The notes: generated from the letters alone by a model not told the origin. Shown: positions 35,783-46,273, numbered from the stretch's first letter. The stretch is DNA of 64,000 bases from Flavobacterium difficile (GCF_011392115.1 NZ_JAAJBT010000002.1:600969-664968); one strand, 5' to 3'. Program-made: numbers and translations.

Positions 35783-37612
35783 TCAAGATGTAAAAATTTC
35801 TGGTTTTTCAAATTGTGCTTCGTATAGTTTTTTATAGTAACCGTTTTCTAGTTGTAATAATTCTTTATGGTTTCCTTTTTCTACAATTAAACCTTTGTCC
35901 ATAACAATAATACAATCGGCATTCACAATAGTTGCCAAACGATGTGCGATAATAATAGATGTTCTTCCTTCCGTTAATGTTTTGGTAGCTTTTTGGATCA
36001 ATTCTTCCGAATGCGAATCAATTGAAGAAGTGGCTTCATCTAAAATTAAAATACTTGGATTGCTAATGTAAGCGCGTAAAAAAGCAATTAATTGGCGTTG
36101 TCCGGACGATAACATTACACCACGTTCTTTAACATCGTAATCGTATCCGTTGGGTAATGACATCAAGAAATCGTGAATTCCAATTTTCTTAGCCGCTTCA
36201 TAAACATCTTCACGTTTCACATTTTCATCAAAAAGAGTAATGTTATTGTAAATGGAATCCGCAAACAAGAAAACATCTTGTAAAACCATAGCAATTTCTT
36301 TTCGTAAGGTTTCTAAAGTATAATCATTGATGTTAATGTTGTCAATTGAAATAGTACCTGAGTCTATTTCGTAAAAGCGATTTAATAAGTTGATGATGGT
36401 CGATTTTCCTGCTCCAGTGGCACCAACAATAGCAATAGTTTCTGCTTCTTTTACTTCAAGATTAATGCCTTTAAGAATTTCTTCGTTAGATAAATAGCTA
36501 AATCTGACATTTTCAATCTTAATATTTCCTTTTAATTTTTCCGCAACGATTGTCCCATTATTTTGAACTTCTTCATTGGTTTCTAGAATTTCAAAAACTC
36601 TATCAGCTGCTACAATTCCCATTTGCATGACATTAAATTTATCTGCAATTTGTCGTAACGGATTGTACAACATGGCAATATACATATTGAAAGAAATAAG
36701 TTGTCCAACGCTAGTTTCTGTATCACCATTAATAATAAATAAAGCTCCGAAATAGACTACTAAACCTAAAGTTATACTCGAAATTATATCGGCAATTGGG
36801 AAAAAAATACTGTTGTACAAAATGTTTTTTAACCAGGCTTTATTGTGTTTGTTGTTTATTTCCTTAAACTTTTCATATTCAATTTTTTCACGATTAAACA
36901 GTTGAACAATTTTCATTCCGGTTAATCGTTCTTGAATAAAGGTGTTTAAATTAGCCACTTCATTACGAACTTCGTTGAAAGCTACTTTCATTTTTTTATT
37001 GAAAATGTTGGTGGCAATTAAAATAAGAGGCATAATTAGTAAAACGATAACAGTAATTTTCCAATTGATAAGTAGCATGAAAGCCAGAACAATTATCATT
37101 TTTAGCACATCACTTACAATCATAAATAAACCCTGACTAAAAATACTAGCAATATTTTCCATATCGGAAACACAGCGTGTAATTAGTTTTCCAACAGGTT
37201 CATTATCAAAATATTTGGTTTTAAAACTTGCTAGATGTGCAAATAATTTTTCTCTAATAACTTTTACAATATCTTGTCCCAACCAACTCGAAAGATATAC
37301 GAAAAAATATTGTGCGACTACTTCTAAAATTAATATGACAAGCATTAAAGCTACTAATATTTTTATATTGTAAGCCTTATTGCCATCCTGAAGAATAAAT
37401 CGCATTACGTTTAGGAAATAATCCTGAATTACATTGGTTTCTTTACTGGCATCAACAAAGTATTTATCGATGGTGATGTTTAAAATTAAAGGTCTTAATG
37501 CCGCAACAATAGCTAAAAAAATAGCCCAAAAGCCCACACTAATTAGTTTGCTATTAAACGGCTTGGCATAGTGTAAAACTTTTTTAAAAGAGGAGGATTT
37601 TAAAACGCTCAT
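35783..37612 (-). CDS. ABC exporter, permease-ATPase fusion (MsbA/BmrA-like)
   Basis: The 609-residue half-transporter has six membrane helices (about 20-330) and an ATPase domain with Walker A GATGAGKS (about 398-405), signature LSSGQRQ, Walker B ILILDEATSS and the switch histidine in IIAHR. It would form a homodimer exporting lipid or drug-like substrates; the substrate is unknown. truA lies just upstream on the same strand, 25 bases away. Confidence 0.93.
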   Translation of the reverse strand: MSVLKSSSFKKVLHYAKPFNSKLISVGFWAIFLAIVAALRPLILNITIDKYFVDASKETNVIQDYFLNVMRFILQDGNKAYNIKILVALMLVILILEVVAQYFFVYLSSWLGQDIVKVIREKLFAHLASFKTKYFDNEPVGKLITRCVSDMENIASIFSQGLFMIVSDVLKMIIVLAFMLLINWKITVIVLLIMPLILIATNIFNKKMKVAFNEVRNEVANLNTFIQERLTGMKIVQLFNREKIEYEKFKEINNKHNKAWLKNILYNSIFFPIADIISSITLGLVVYFGALFIINGDTETSVGQLISFNMYIAMLYNPLRQIADKFNVMQMGIVAADRVFEILETNEEVQNNGTIVAEKLKGNIKIENVRFSYLSNEEILKGINLEVKEAETIAIVGATGAGKSTIINLLNRFYEIDSGTISIDNININDYTLETLRKEIAMVLQDVFLFADSIYNNITLFDENVKREDVYEAAKKIGIHDFLMSLPNGYDYDVKERGVMLSSGQRQLIAFLRAYISNPSILILDEATSSIDSHSEELIQKATKTLTEGRTSIIIAHRLATIVNADCIIVMDKGLIVEKGNHKELLQLENGYYKKLYEAQFEKPEIFTS

Positions 37613-37636
37613 TTGGCTGATATAATTTTTAAAAGG

Positions 37637-38371
37637 CTAAAGATAAGGATATTTTACTTTTGTTAGATACAATCCGTGAGCGGGAACTGAAAATCCGGCT
37701 TTGTTTCTACTTTTACTTTCTATGATATTTCTAAAGTCTGTTAAAGACGTTTTGTTAATGCCAACGTTTATTAGTGTTCCAACGATTGCTCGAACCATAT
37801 TTCGTAAAAATCTATCAGCGGTAATGGTGAAAATAATTTGATTTCCATTTCGTTGCCAATGCGCTTCTGTAATTTTACAGTTGAAGGTTTTTACATCGGT
37901 ATGAGTTTTCGAAAAGCATTCAAAATCAATATATTCGAATAGTATTTTACTGGCTTCATTCATTAAGTCTAAGTCTAATTGATGATGCACTTTCCAGCTT
38001 CCATCCGCATTAAAAACATCTTTAAACGTATTGATGTGGTATTCGTAAGTTCGACTCGTAGCATCAAATCGGGCATGAGCTTCAGGGTGTACTCCAATAA
38101 TATTGAAAATGGCAATATCTTTAGGTAAAAACGAATTTAATTTTTGAATAGTATTTGTTACATCAAATTCAACTTCAGTGTCAAAATGAGCAAACATTTG
38201 TTTGGCGTGAACACCAGAATCTGTTCTTCCTGCGCCTACAATTTCAATTTTTTCTCTTAGTAACAAGGATAGAGATTTATCCAAAGTTTCCTGAATTGAA
38301 ATCGCATTAGGTTGCACTTGAAACCCATAATACTCTTTTCCGTTATACGCAAATTCGATGAAGTATCTCAA
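37637..38371 (-). CDS. truA: tRNA pseudouridine synthase A
   Basis: TruA makes pseudouridine at positions 38-40 of the tRNA anticodon arm. The 244-residue protein has the catalytic aspartate D51 in GAGRTDSGVHAKQM and the family N-terminus MRYFIEFAYNG. That start uses a TTG codon at 38369-38371, because no ATG precedes the first conserved strand. The C-terminal VRAIVGTLINVG and RNKAGFSVPAHGLYL motifs are present. The ABC exporter gene follows closely. Confidence 0.95.
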   Translation of the reverse strand: MRYFIEFAYNGKEYYGFQVQPNAISIQETLDKSLSLLLREKIEIVGAGRTDSGVHAKQMFAHFDTEVEFDVTNTIQKLNSFLPKDIAIFNIIGVHPEAHARFDATSRTYEYHINTFKDVFNADGSWKVHHQLDLDLMNEASKILFEYIDFECFSKTHTDVKTFNCKITEAHWQRNGNQIIFTITADRFLRNMVRAIVGTLINVGINKTSLTDFRNIIESKSRNKAGFSVPAHGLYLTKVKYPYL

Positions 38372-38390
38372 TTCGTTTGATTTAGTTTGG

Positions 38391-38398
38391 CAAAAATA
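38391..38398 (-). promoter_or_regulatory. -7 box for truA
   Basis: Minus-strand TATTTTTG lies 19 bases before the TTG start codon, consistent with that start. Confidence 0.5.
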
Positions 38399-38443
38399 CT
38401 ATTTTTCAAGTTCAAGAACAAGTTCAAAAATCGATTTGTTTTT

Positions 38444-38499
38444 TTAACACAGATTGGAAAAATTATAAAAATTATTAAAATTTCTTGAATCTGTGTTAA
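38444..38499. repeat. Perfect 12-bp inverted repeat with a 32-bp AT-rich spacer
   Basis: TTAACACAGATT (38444-38455) and AATCTGTGTTAA (38488-38499) are exact reverse complements. The AACACAGATT word followed by AATTCGTG (38514) resembles short intergenic elements common in Flavobacterium. There is no T tract of terminator type. Confidence 0.75.
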
Positions 38500-38578
38500 C
38501 AAATTTAAATACAATTCGTGACTTTATTACTTTTAAAAACTTTTATCTTTTTACTTTATACTTGGCTCATATAAATCT

Positions 38579-38586
38579 TACTTTTG
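38579..38586 (+). promoter_or_regulatory. -7 box four bases before the phosphoesterase start
   Basis: TACTTTTG ends four bases before ATG at 38591, so transcription would begin at or next to the start codon. A TTG at 38562 is at an unusually short distance. Confidence 0.45.
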
Positions 38587-38590
38587 TAGT

Positions 38591-39085
38591 ATGAAAAAAA
38601 TACTCTTACTTTCTGACACACATAGTCATATTGACGAAACCATTTTAAAATATGTGAAATTAGCTGATGAAGTTTGGCATGCAGGTGATATTGGAGATTT
38701 AAAAGTTACAGATACGATTCAAAAATTAAAACCGTTACGTGCTGTTTTTGGAAATATAGACAATCATGAAGCGCGTTTAGAATTCCCTTTAAACAATCGT
38801 TTTTTTTGTGAAGGAGTTGAAGTGTTAATTACACATATTGGTGGTTATCCTGGGAAATATAGTCCTGCTATTCGTGAAGAAATTACTAAAAATCCTCCGA
38901 AGTTATTCATTTCTGGTCATTCCCATATTTTGAAAGTGATGTTCGATAAAAAACTAAATTGTTTGCATATGAATCCTGGTGCAGCTGGAATTTCAGGTTT
39001 TCATAAAAAACGAACCATGTTACGGTTTGAAATTGATGGAGATAAAATTCAAAGTTTAGAAATTATAGAAATAGGAGACAAGTAG
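38591..39085 (+). CDS. YfcE/MJ0936-type metallophosphoesterase
   Basis: A 164-residue calcineurin-like phosphoesterase with SDTHSHID (8-15), HAGDIGDL (about 31-38), GNIDNHEA (about 55-62), THIGGY and SGHSHI (about 108-113), all dimetal ligands. The short length is that of the YfcE/MJ0936 phosphodiesterase family. The natural substrate is unknown. The gene lies apart from its neighbours and may be transcribed without a leader. Confidence 0.9.
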   Translation: MKKILLLSDTHSHIDETILKYVKLADEVWHAGDIGDLKVTDTIQKLKPLRAVFGNIDNHEARLEFPLNNRFFCEGVEVLITHIGGYPGKYSPAIREEITKNPPKLFISGHSHILKVMFDKKLNCLHMNPGAAGISGFHKKRTMLRFEIDGDKIQSLEIIEIGDK

Positions 39086-39203
39086 ATTTGAAAGAGCCTA
39101 GAAAAAGGTAAAAGGCAGAAAAAAAAAGAATCAAGTAAAAATATCATATATTTTCAATTCAAAATCTTTTTGTCTTTGAGTCTTCGTGGCAAATATAAAA
39201 ACG

Positions 39204-39235
39204 AAAATCCGCTTAGTTGGCACTAAACGGATTTT
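39204..39235. terminator. Intrinsic terminator between convergent genes
   Basis: Arms AAAATCCG-TTAGT and ACTAA-CGGATTTT with small bulges; T runs on both strands. The preceding bases (39165-39195) contain a degenerate TCTTCGTGGCAAA phrase. Confidence 0.75.
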
Positions 39236-39264
39236 CTACGCACTAATAAGCTAAGATGATAGGT

Positions 39265-39675
39265 TTATCGTATTCTGTCCACAGATTTTACGAGATCTTC
39301 GTCCTTTTTAATTGCCTTGTTGGCCAAAGCAAGAAAAACGATAGAAAAAATAGGTAGAAGCATCCCAATACCTTTCTCAGAAACTTTCGCTTCTCCAGAT
39401 AGAGTTTGTGAATGATATACAAATAATCCTATTATAATAAAGTTTAATATCATGTTCAGTCTGTTTATCACAAACTGATTTTGTCTTTTTTTATAACCAA
39501 ATATACTTGTTGCTGCTAATACAGCGGAAATTAAAAACAAACCAATATATAATTTGTGGTCTGTAGCAAAAACAGCCGTTTTGTTTGAACTAGTCCATAT
39601 CTTAATAAAAAAAGGTAAAACTCCTGAAATTAAAATACAGATAAATAAATAAACCGATTGTATTCTTTGTAACAT
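39265..39675 (-). CDS. DUF4293 family membrane protein
   Basis: A 136-residue protein with four predicted membrane helices (about 4-22, 40-60, 72-90, 100-118) and the typical start MLQRIQSVYLFICILISG. The DUF4293 family is restricted to Bacteroidota and has no assigned function. It is encoded divergently from rho, an arrangement I recall from other members of the phylum. Confidence 0.87.
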   Translation of the reverse strand: MLQRIQSVYLFICILISGVLPFFIKIWTSSNKTAVFATDHKLYIGLFLISAVLAATSIFGYKKRQNQFVINRLNMILNFIIIGLFVYHSQTLSGEAKVSEKGIGMLLPIFSIVFLALANKAIKKDEDLVKSVDRIR

Positions 39676-39859
39676 TTTTAATTTTTATAGGAACAAAAAT
39701 ATGTTTTCTTTTTTTAAAAAACTATTGTTTTATAATAAAATATTCGTAATATTGCATAGAATAATCGTAAGTACTTCATTATACGATACTTTAAAACAGC
39801 AAAAAATTCTCATCACAATTTTTTCATTTTATTAAGATTAAAAAAATCCAAAAACATTT

Positions 39860-41572
39860 ATGTTTGATACCTCTACATTAAAAGGGATGAAACTCTCTGA
39901 TTTGCAAGAAATTGCCAAAGTTGCTAATATTCAAAAATTCAAAACTTTAAAAAAAGATGAATTAATTACTAAGATATTAGACTTGCAAAATACTTCTGAA
40001 GAAAAACCAAAAGTAGCGAAACCTGCTAAAAAAACACCAGCGGCAAAAGTGGTTAAAGAAGTAGTTGAAATCAAAGAAGTACAAAATGAAGCTCCAATTT
40101 CTGCGGAAAGCGAGGCGAAAACACCCCGTGCGAGAATAAAAAAGCCTACTGCAAAAGCAACCCAAAAAGCACAAGAAACACTTTCATTTGAATTAGATTC
40201 GGAGCTAAAATCAGAAGCATTTAGTCAGCAACCTAAGAAATTTATAGAGAAAAAAACAGCTCAAATTGAAAATTCAGATCCTGTAGATTCTGTTGTTTCA
40301 GAACCTTCAAATGAAGAAAAATCAGAACCAACAGAAACATCAGAACTAGAAAAAACCAATCAGAATCCGAATTTTAAGAAGAATAATAACCAAAATAACA
40401 ATCCGAAATTCAATAAAAATAACGGAAATAAGAACTTTCGAGAATCTGATTTTGAATTTGACGGTATTATTGAAAGTGAAGGAGTTTTAGAAATGATGCC
40501 AGATGGATATGGTTTCTTACGTTCCTCAGATTATAATTATTTAGCTTCACCAGACGATATTTATTTGTCTCAATCTCAAGTACGATTATTTGGTTTAAAA
40601 ACTGGAGATACCGTAAAAGGTGTGGTTCGTCCGCCAAAAGAAGGTGAGAAATTTTTTCCTTTAGTACGAGTTTTAAAAATTAACGGTCACGATCCTCAAG
40701 TAATTCGTGATAGAGTTTCCTTCGAGCATTTGACACCACTTTTTCCTGAAGAAAAATTTAATTTATCTGGAAAAAACACTTCTATTTCTACACGAATTAT
40801 GGATATGTTTTCTCCAATTGGAAAAGGACAACGTGCCATGCTTGTGGCGCAACCAAAAACAGGTAAAACGATGTTGTTGAAGGATATTGCTAACTCTATT
40901 GCAGCCAATCATCCTGAAGTTTATTTAATTGTTTTACTTATAGACGAAAGACCAGAAGAGGTTACCGATATGCAACGAAGTGTTCGTGCGGAAGTAATTG
41001 CTTCTACTTTTGATGAACCAGCAGACCGACACGTAAAAGTAGCGAACATAGTTTTAGAAAAAGCAAAACGTTTGGTAGAATGTGGGCACGATGTGGTCAT
41101 TTTATTAGATTCGATTACTCGTTTAGCAAGAGCTTATAACACAGTTCAACCGGCATCTGGGAAAGTATTAAGTGGTGGAGTAGATGCCAATGCGTTACAA
41201 AAACCAAAACGTTTCTTCGGAGCAGCTCGTAATATTGAAAATGGAGGTTCGTTAAGTATTATCGCAACTGCCTTAACAGAAACCGGTTCTAAAATGGACG
41301 AAGTTATTTTCGAAGAATTCAAAGGAACTGGTAATATGGAATTACAATTGGATAGAAAAATTGCTAATAAACGTATTTTCCCGGCTATTGATTTAGTTTC
41401 TTCAAGTACACGTCGTGACGACTTATTATTAGACAAATCAACGTTACAACATATGTGGATTTTACGTAAATATTTAGCCGATATGAATCCTGTAGAAGCT
41501 ATGGAATTTATAGAATCACGTATCAAACGTACAAGAAATAATGAAGAGTTTTTAATTTCTATGAATGATTAA
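39860..41572 (+). CDS. rho: Transcription termination factor Rho
   Basis: Rho is the hexameric RNA helicase that ends factor-dependent transcription. The 570-residue protein is longer than E. coli Rho (419): a Rho-N SAP-like domain (about 1-40) is followed by a 155-residue linker rich in K, E, S and N, typical of Bacteroidota. The RNA-binding fold starts near 200 ([16 protein letters not shown]), Walker A is QPKTGKTM (about 332-339), Walker [17 protein letters not shown] and the Q/R loops follow. The stop is five bases before a half copy of the dispersed repeat. Confidence 0.97.
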   Translation: MFDTSTLKGMKLSDLQEIAKVANIQKFKTLKKDELITKILDLQNTSEEKPKVAKPAKKTPAAKVVKEVVEIKEVQNEAPISAESEAKTPRARIKKPTAKATQKAQETLSFELDSELKSEAFSQQPKKFIEKKTAQIENSDPVDSVVSEPSNEEKSEPTETSELEKTNQNPNFKKNNNQNNNPKFNKNNGNKNFRESDFEFDGIIESEGVLEMMPDGYGFLRSSDYNYLASPDDIYLSQSQVRLFGLKTGDTVKGVVRPPKEGEKFFPLVRVLKINGHDPQVIRDRVSFEHLTPLFPEEKFNLSGKNTSISTRIMDMFSPIGKGQRAMLVAQPKTGKTMLLKDIANSIAANHPEVYLIVLLIDERPEEVTDMQRSVRAEVIASTFDEPADRHVKVANIVLEKAKRLVECGHDVVILLDSITRLARAYNTVQPASGKVLSGGVDANALQKPKRFFGAARNIENGGSLSIIATALTETGSKMDEVIFEEFKGTGNMELQLDRKIANKRIFPAIDLVSSSTRRDDLLLDKSTLQHMWILRKYLADMNPVEAMEFIESRIKRTRNNEEFLISMND

Positions 41573-41576
41573 ACTT

Positions 41577-41604
41577 TTGTCATGCTGAACTTGTTTCAGT
41601 ATTT
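41577..41604. repeat. Dispersed repeat, half copy (copy 2)
   Basis: GTCATGCTGAACTTGTTTCAG (core at 41584-41599) matches one arm of the 19217 element. The second arm is absent and the rho terminator follows instead. Confidence 0.75.
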
Positions 41605-41612
41605 ATACTATC

Positions 41613-41644
41613 AAAAAAAGACCATCATTTCGATGGTCTTTTTT
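41613..41644. terminator. Bidirectional terminator, rho / hxlR-like
   Basis: Arms AAAAAAGACCATC/GATGGTCTTTTTT with a six-base loop between convergent genes. Confidence 0.9.
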
Positions 41645-42005
41645 ATTGAAACAAACTAGTTCTGTGCTGTAAGCCCCAATCGACCATTTTATCCAACACT
41701 TCACTTAATCTTTTCGCAGATTCAGTCAATTCATATTCTACCAAAACGGGAGTTTCATCATATACTTTTCTGGTTATAACTCCGTTTAGTTCTAATTCTT
41801 TTAATTCTTTCGAAAGCATTCTGGGCGTTATTTTTCCAATATTTTTCTGAATTTCAGTAAAACGTTTCTTTTCATACAATAAAGTTCCAATAATGGGTAG
41901 TTTCCATTTGCCACTAATTACATTCAAGGTATCGTTAATGGCTAATACGTAATTTATTGGACAAGCTTTAATTTCTCGAATACTCAACTGTTCTGTGTTC
42001 ATCAT
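41643..42005 (-). CDS. HxlR family transcriptional regulator
   Basis: A 120-residue winged-helix DNA-binding protein. The HxlR signature is CPINYVLAINDTLNVISGKWKLPIIGTLL (about 10-38), with the redox-type cysteine C10 ahead of the first helix, followed by ITPRMLSKELKELELNGVI recognition region. The start at 42005 (or the next ATG at 42002) is preferred; an earlier ATG at 42035 would start inside the operator palindrome. It is divergent from a QorB-like oxidoreductase, the usual target of QorR/HxlR-type repressors. Confidence 0.9.
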   Translation of the reverse strand: MMNTEQLSIREIKACPINYVLAINDTLNVISGKWKLPIIGTLLYEKKRFTEIQKNIGKITPRMLSKELKELELNGVITRKVYDETPVLVEYELTESAKRLSEVLDKMVDWGLQHRTSLFQ

Positions 42006-42023
42006 ATAAATTATTAGTATACC

Positions 42024-42043
42024 AAAGTATAGCACTATACTTT
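42024..42043. promoter_or_regulatory. Perfect palindromic operator, probable HxlR site
   Basis: Arms AAAGTATAG and CTATACTTT are exact inverted repeats around CA (20 bases total). It lies between the divergent hxlR-like and qorB-like genes. Further GTATA half sites are at about 42017 and 42053-42067. HxlR proteins bind such palindromes as dimers. Confidence 0.7.
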
Positions 42044-42077
42044 AAGATAGTAGTATATTTTGTATAGCAAAAGTAAG

Positions 42078-42085
42078 TAATTTTG
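42078..42085 (+). promoter_or_regulatory. -7 box for the qorB-like gene
   Basis: TAATTTTG lies 35 bases before the start codon; a TTTG at 42059 is 15 bases upstream, shorter than usual. The palindrome sits just upstream of this promoter. Confidence 0.45.
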
Positions 42086-42120
42086 TAGAAGTAATTAATA
42101 AAAATTTAAAATAAATAAAT

Positions 42121-42984
42121 ATGATTTTAGTAACAGGTGCCACAGGTCAATTAGGAAGTCAAATTGTAGAAAATTTATTAACAACCATTCCATCAAACGA
42201 AATAGCGGTTTTAGTTAGAGATGAAGAAAAAGCAAAACTATTAAAAGAAAAAGGAGTTCAAATAAGAATTGGTGATTACCATCAACCAGAGTCGTTAGTG
42301 ACTGCATTGGAGAACGTTGACAAACTTGTGTTAATTTCTTCAAGTGATTTTAATAATAGAATTGGACAACACAAAAATGCCATTGATGCCGCAAAACGAG
42401 TAGGAGTGAAGCATATTTTATATACAGGTGTATCGATAAATGACATTCAAACTTCTCCATTAAAAGGATTATTAGAAGATCATTTTCAAACTGAAGCCTA
42501 TATCAAAGACAATGGTTTTACTTATACGATGTTGCAACATTCTTTATATTTAGATGTGATTCCGATGTTTATTGGTGAACAAGTTTTAGAAACGGGTGTC
42601 TTTTTTCCCGCAGGTGAAGGAAAAGTAGCGTATGCTTCGAGAACGGATTTAGCAGAAGCGATTGCAAAAATAGTTGTTTCAGATGCCTATGACAATCAGA
42701 GTTTGCCTTTAACAAATATTGAAAATTATTCATATGCCGATGTGGCAAAAATCTTAACAGAATTATCTGGAAAAGAAGTTTCATTTGTAAGTCCAACTCC
42801 AGAAGTTTATGAAGAAACTTTAAAAGGTTTTCAATTACCTGAACCGATTATTCAAATGTCATTAGCATTTGCAGCTGGAATTAAAAACAACGATTTCGAT
42901 ACAACCTTCTCTAATTTAGAAACCATTTTAGGAAGAAAACCTCAAACGTTGAAAACTTATTTACAATCCGTTTATATCAAGTAA
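42121..42984 (+). CDS. NmrA-like NAD(P)-binding oxidoreductase (QorB type)
   Basis: The 287-residue atypical short-chain dehydrogenase has the Rossmann motif VTGATGQLGSQI (4-15), RDEEKAKLL with a basic residue for NADP, and TYTMLQHSLYLD near 138-149. QorB proteins reduce quinones. With the divergent HxlR gene and the shared palindrome it looks like a quinone or electrophile-responsive detoxification pair. It is followed by its own terminator. Confidence 0.9.
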   Translation: MILVTGATGQLGSQIVENLLTTIPSNEIAVLVRDEEKAKLLKEKGVQIRIGDYHQPESLVTALENVDKLVLISSSDFNNRIGQHKNAIDAAKRVGVKHILYTGVSINDIQTSPLKGLLEDHFQTEAYIKDNGFTYTMLQHSLYLDVIPMFIGEQVLETGVFFPAGEGKVAYASRTDLAEAIAKIVVSDAYDNQSLPLTNIENYSYADVAKILTELSGKEVSFVSPTPEVYEETLKGFQLPEPIIQMSLAFAAGIKNNDFDTTFSNLETILGRKPQTLKTYLQSVYIK

Positions 42985-42992
42985 TTAAACGA

Positions 42993-43025
42993 AAAAAGCC
43001 GATTTTCTAAGGAAAATCGGCTTTT
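42993..43025. terminator. Bidirectional terminator, qorB-like / valS
   Basis: Arms AAAAGCCGATTTTC/GAAAATCGGCTTTT with a small loop between convergent genes. Confidence 0.9.
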
Positions 43026-43044
43026 GATTTATATAAATACATTC

Positions 43045-45675
43045 TTACTTCAATCCGGCAATACTTTGCTCAATGGTTGCAATTTTTGCTAAAGCATCTG
43101 CTTCTTTTTTACGTTCGTTAGCAATCACTTTTTCTGGTGCACCAGCTACAAATTTTTCGTTAGATAATTTACCTTGTACCGATTTTAAGAAACCTTTCGT
43201 GTAATTTAACTCTTCCGTTAATTTAGCAATTTCCGCTTCTACATCAATGTTTCCAGTAATTGGAATAAAATATTCATTAGATTTTACTCGGTATGATAAA
43301 GCGCCATCTACTTTATCCGTTACATATTCTAATGAAGCAACATTTCCTAATTTTGTGATAACTGAATCGAAATAAGTCGAAGCTTTTTCATTATTAACAA
43401 CTTTCAATTCTATAGTATCTCTAAATGGGATATTTTTATCTTTTCTAATCGTTCTAATTCCAGAAATTACATCCGTTGCGAAATCAAAATCAGCAATTAA
43501 AGCTGTGTTTACTGATGTCATTTTCGGATATTCTGCTACAATTAAAGCTTGTTCTGGCGTTCTTTCTGCAATATGTTGCCAAATTTCCTCTGTTAAGAAA
43601 GGCATAAATGGATGTAAAAGCTTCAAATTAGCTTCTAACATTTCAATAGCTTTTTCAAAAGTTACTTGATCAATTGGTTGTTGGTAACCTGGCTTAATCA
43701 TTTCTAAGAACCAAGAACAGAAATCGTCCCAAACTAATTTATAAGTAGCCATTAAAGCTTCAGATAATCTGTATTTTTCAAAATTATCTTCAATTTCTAA
43801 TAAGGTTTGTTGCAATTTCGCTTCGTACCATTCAATTGCTACTTTTGAAGATTCAGGTTGTGGAATAGTTTCTGAAACTTCCCAACCTTTTATCAATTTA
43901 AAGGCGTTCCAAATTTTATTGGCAAATCCTTTTCCTTGATTACATAATTCTTCATCAAAAAGGATATCATTTCCTGCTGAGGCACTTAATAATAATCCCA
44001 CACGAACGCCGTCTGCACCAAATTTCTCAATCAAACCAAGTGGTTCAGGAGAATTTCCTAAAGATTTAGACATTTTTCGTCCTTGATTATCACGAACTAA
44101 TCCTGTTAAATATACGTTTTTAAATGGTTTAGCATCCGCATATTCATAACCTGCAATAATCATACGAGCTACCCAGAAGAATAAAATATCCGGACCCGTA
44201 ACTAAATCGTTAGTTGGATAATAATATTTAAAATCTTCATTTTCAGGATCCATTATTCCACCAAAAACAGCCATTGGCCATAACCAAGAAGAGAACCAAG
44301 TATCCAGTGCGTCAGCGTCCTGACGCAAGTTTTCAGCAGTCAGTTTTGAGTTGGCAGTTTTTTCTTTAGCTAAAGCTAAAGCCTCTTCAATGTTCTCAGC
44401 TACCACGAAATCCTCTTTGCCATCGCCATAGAAATACGCTGGAATTTGTTGTCCCCACCATAATTGACGAGAAATATTCCAATCGCGAATATTATTTAAC
44501 CAATGTGCATACGTATTATTGAATCGAGATGGATATAATTTAATTTCATCAGATTCTAAAACCGCATGAATAGCTGGTTTCACTAATTCTTCCATTTTCA
44601 GGAACCATTGATCCGATAAACGCGGTTCGATAACACATTTTGTTCTTTCGGAAGTCCCAACATTGTTTGTATATTGTTCTACTTTATCTAAAGCATTGAT
44701 TGAAGTTAATTCAGCTTCAATTTCTGTACGAACTACAAATCGGTCTTTCCCTTCATAATGCAATCCGAATGAGTTTAGCGTTGCATCTTCATTAAAAATA
44801 TCGATAATTTCTAAATTGTGTTTGTCACCTAAAGTTTTATCGTTAACATCGTGTGCAGGTGTTACTTTTAAACAACCCGTTCCGAATTCTAAATCTACAT
44901 ATTCGTCTTCAATAATCGGAATAATTCTTCCTGAAATAGGAACAATCGCATTTTTGCCTTTTAAATTGAAATGTCTTTCATCGTTAGGATTGATACAAAT
45001 CGCCGTATCACCGAAAATAGTTTCAGGTCGAGTAGTAGCAACCACTAAATATTCTGAAGAATTTTCGATTTGATATTTGATGTAATATAATTTTCCTTGA
45101 CGTTCTTCAAAAATTACTTCTTCGTCAGATAATGTTGTTTTCGCTTCTGGATCCCAGTTTACCATACGATAACCTCTGTAAATCAGACCTTTATTGTATA
45201 AATCTACAAATGAACGAATGACAGATGCCGACATATCTGGATCCATAGTAAATTTAGTTCTGTCCCAATCACAAGAACAGCCTAATTGTTTTAGTTGTTC
45301 TAAGATGGTACCGCCGTATTTGTCTGTCCAATCGTAGGCATGTTTTAAGAATTCTTCACGAGTTAAATCGGATTTATTTATACCTTCCGATTTTAATTTT
45401 GCTACTACTTTTGCTTCAGTAGCAATAGAGGCGTGATCTGTACCAGGCACCCAGCAAGCATTGAAACCTTTCAATCGAGCACGACGAATCAATACATCTT
45501 GAATCGTATTGTTCAACATATGTCCCATGTGTAATACACCAGTTACATTTGGTGGAGGAATTACAATAGTATATGGCGTTCTGTGATCTGGAGTAGAATG
45601 AAAGTAATTATTTTTCATCCAGTACTCGTACCATTTTTTTTCTACGGCTTTGGCATCAAATTGGGCTGGTATCAT
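43045..45675 (-). CDS. valS: Valyl-tRNA synthetase
   Basis: ValS charges tRNA-Val. The 876-residue class Ia enzyme has the HIGH motif as HMGH in [14 protein letters not shown] (about 39-52), the editing domain with [14 protein letters not shown], the KMSKS motif in [10 protein letters not shown] (about 528-537), and a C-terminal coiled coil (about 810-876). The start at 45675 gives [19 protein letters not shown], the normal N-terminus. It is monocistronic. Confidence 0.97.
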   Translation of the reverse strand: MIPAQFDAKAVEKKWYEYWMKNNYFHSTPDHRTPYTIVIPPPNVTGVLHMGHMLNNTIQDVLIRRARLKGFNACWVPGTDHASIATEAKVVAKLKSEGINKSDLTREEFLKHAYDWTDKYGGTILEQLKQLGCSCDWDRTKFTMDPDMSASVIRSFVDLYNKGLIYRGYRMVNWDPEAKTTLSDEEVIFEERQGKLYYIKYQIENSSEYLVVATTRPETIFGDTAICINPNDERHFNLKGKNAIVPISGRIIPIIEDEYVDLEFGTGCLKVTPAHDVNDKTLGDKHNLEIIDIFNEDATLNSFGLHYEGKDRFVVRTEIEAELTSINALDKVEQYTNNVGTSERTKCVIEPRLSDQWFLKMEELVKPAIHAVLESDEIKLYPSRFNNTYAHWLNNIRDWNISRQLWWGQQIPAYFYGDGKEDFVVAENIEEALALAKEKTANSKLTAENLRQDADALDTWFSSWLWPMAVFGGIMDPENEDFKYYYPTNDLVTGPDILFFWVARMIIAGYEYADAKPFKNVYLTGLVRDNQGRKMSKSLGNSPEPLGLIEKFGADGVRVGLLLSASAGNDILFDEELCNQGKGFANKIWNAFKLIKGWEVSETIPQPESSKVAIEWYEAKLQQTLLEIEDNFEKYRLSEALMATYKLVWDDFCSWFLEMIKPGYQQPIDQVTFEKAIEMLEANLKLLHPFMPFLTEEIWQHIAERTPEQALIVAEYPKMTSVNTALIADFDFATDVISGIRTIRKDKNIPFRDTIELKVVNNEKASTYFDSVITKLGNVASLEYVTDKVDGALSYRVKSNEYFIPITGNIDVEAEIAKLTEELNYTKGFLKSVQGKLSNEKFVAGAPEKVIANERKKEADALAKIATIEQSIAGLK

Positions 45676-45734
45676 TTATATTTTGTTTTTGTAAATAAAT
45701 ATGAGTCTTTGGTATAATTTTTGAAATATATCTG

Positions 45735-45742
45735 CAAAAGTA
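45735..45742 (-). promoter_or_regulatory. -7 box for valS
   Basis: Minus-strand TACTTTTG lies about 60 bases before the start codon. Confidence 0.4.
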
Positions 45743-45831
45743 ATTATATAAAATAGAATAAAAAAAATGTATTTACTTTTTGTTAGTTAGTTTAAATAAC
45801 ATATTTTTACAAATCTCAAATTAAAATAAAA

Positions 45832-46263
45832 ATGAAAAAATTAGTACTTATTTTAGGTTTAATGGTAACTGGATTATCAGCAAATGCACAAAATGGTGCA
45901 AAAATTGAATTTAAAGAAGAAACCATTAATTATGGTGAAGTGTATAAAGGTGTTGATTCAGGGAAAAGAACATTCGAATTTCAGAATATTGGAAATGAAC
46001 CATTATTAATTAAAGATGCAAAAAGTAGTTGTGGTTGTACGGTACCAAGTTTTCCAAAAGAACCAATTGCACCAGGAAAAACAGGTGTAATTGAAGTGCA
46101 ATATAATATGAATCCGGGTCCAATTAGTAAAACCATAACCGTTGAAACTAATGCCGTAAATAAAGAAAACGGAATGGTAGCATTAAGAATCAAAGGCACT
46201 GTTTTGGTTAAAGAAGAAAAAAGTATTTTAGAAAAAAAATCGGCCGGTCCGCTTTCGAAATAA
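45832..46263 (+). CDS. DUF1573 domain protein, exported
   Basis: A 143-residue protein with a signal peptide (cleavage near ANAQ, 20) and an immunoglobulin-like DUF1573 domain: FKEETINYGEVYKG, RTFEFQNIGNEPLLI, and SSCGCTVPSFPKEPIAPG with the conserved CxCT motif. This family is common in Bacteroidota envelopes; its function is unknown. The gene is flanked by a bidirectional terminator. Confidence 0.92.
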   Translation: MKKLVLILGLMVTGLSANAQNGAKIEFKEETINYGEVYKGVDSGKRTFEFQNIGNEPLLIKDAKSSCGCTVPSFPKEPIAPGKTGVIEVQYNMNPGPISKTITVETNAVNKENGMVALRIKGTVLVKEEKSILEKKSAGPLSK

Positions 46264-46273
46264 AATTTATTCC

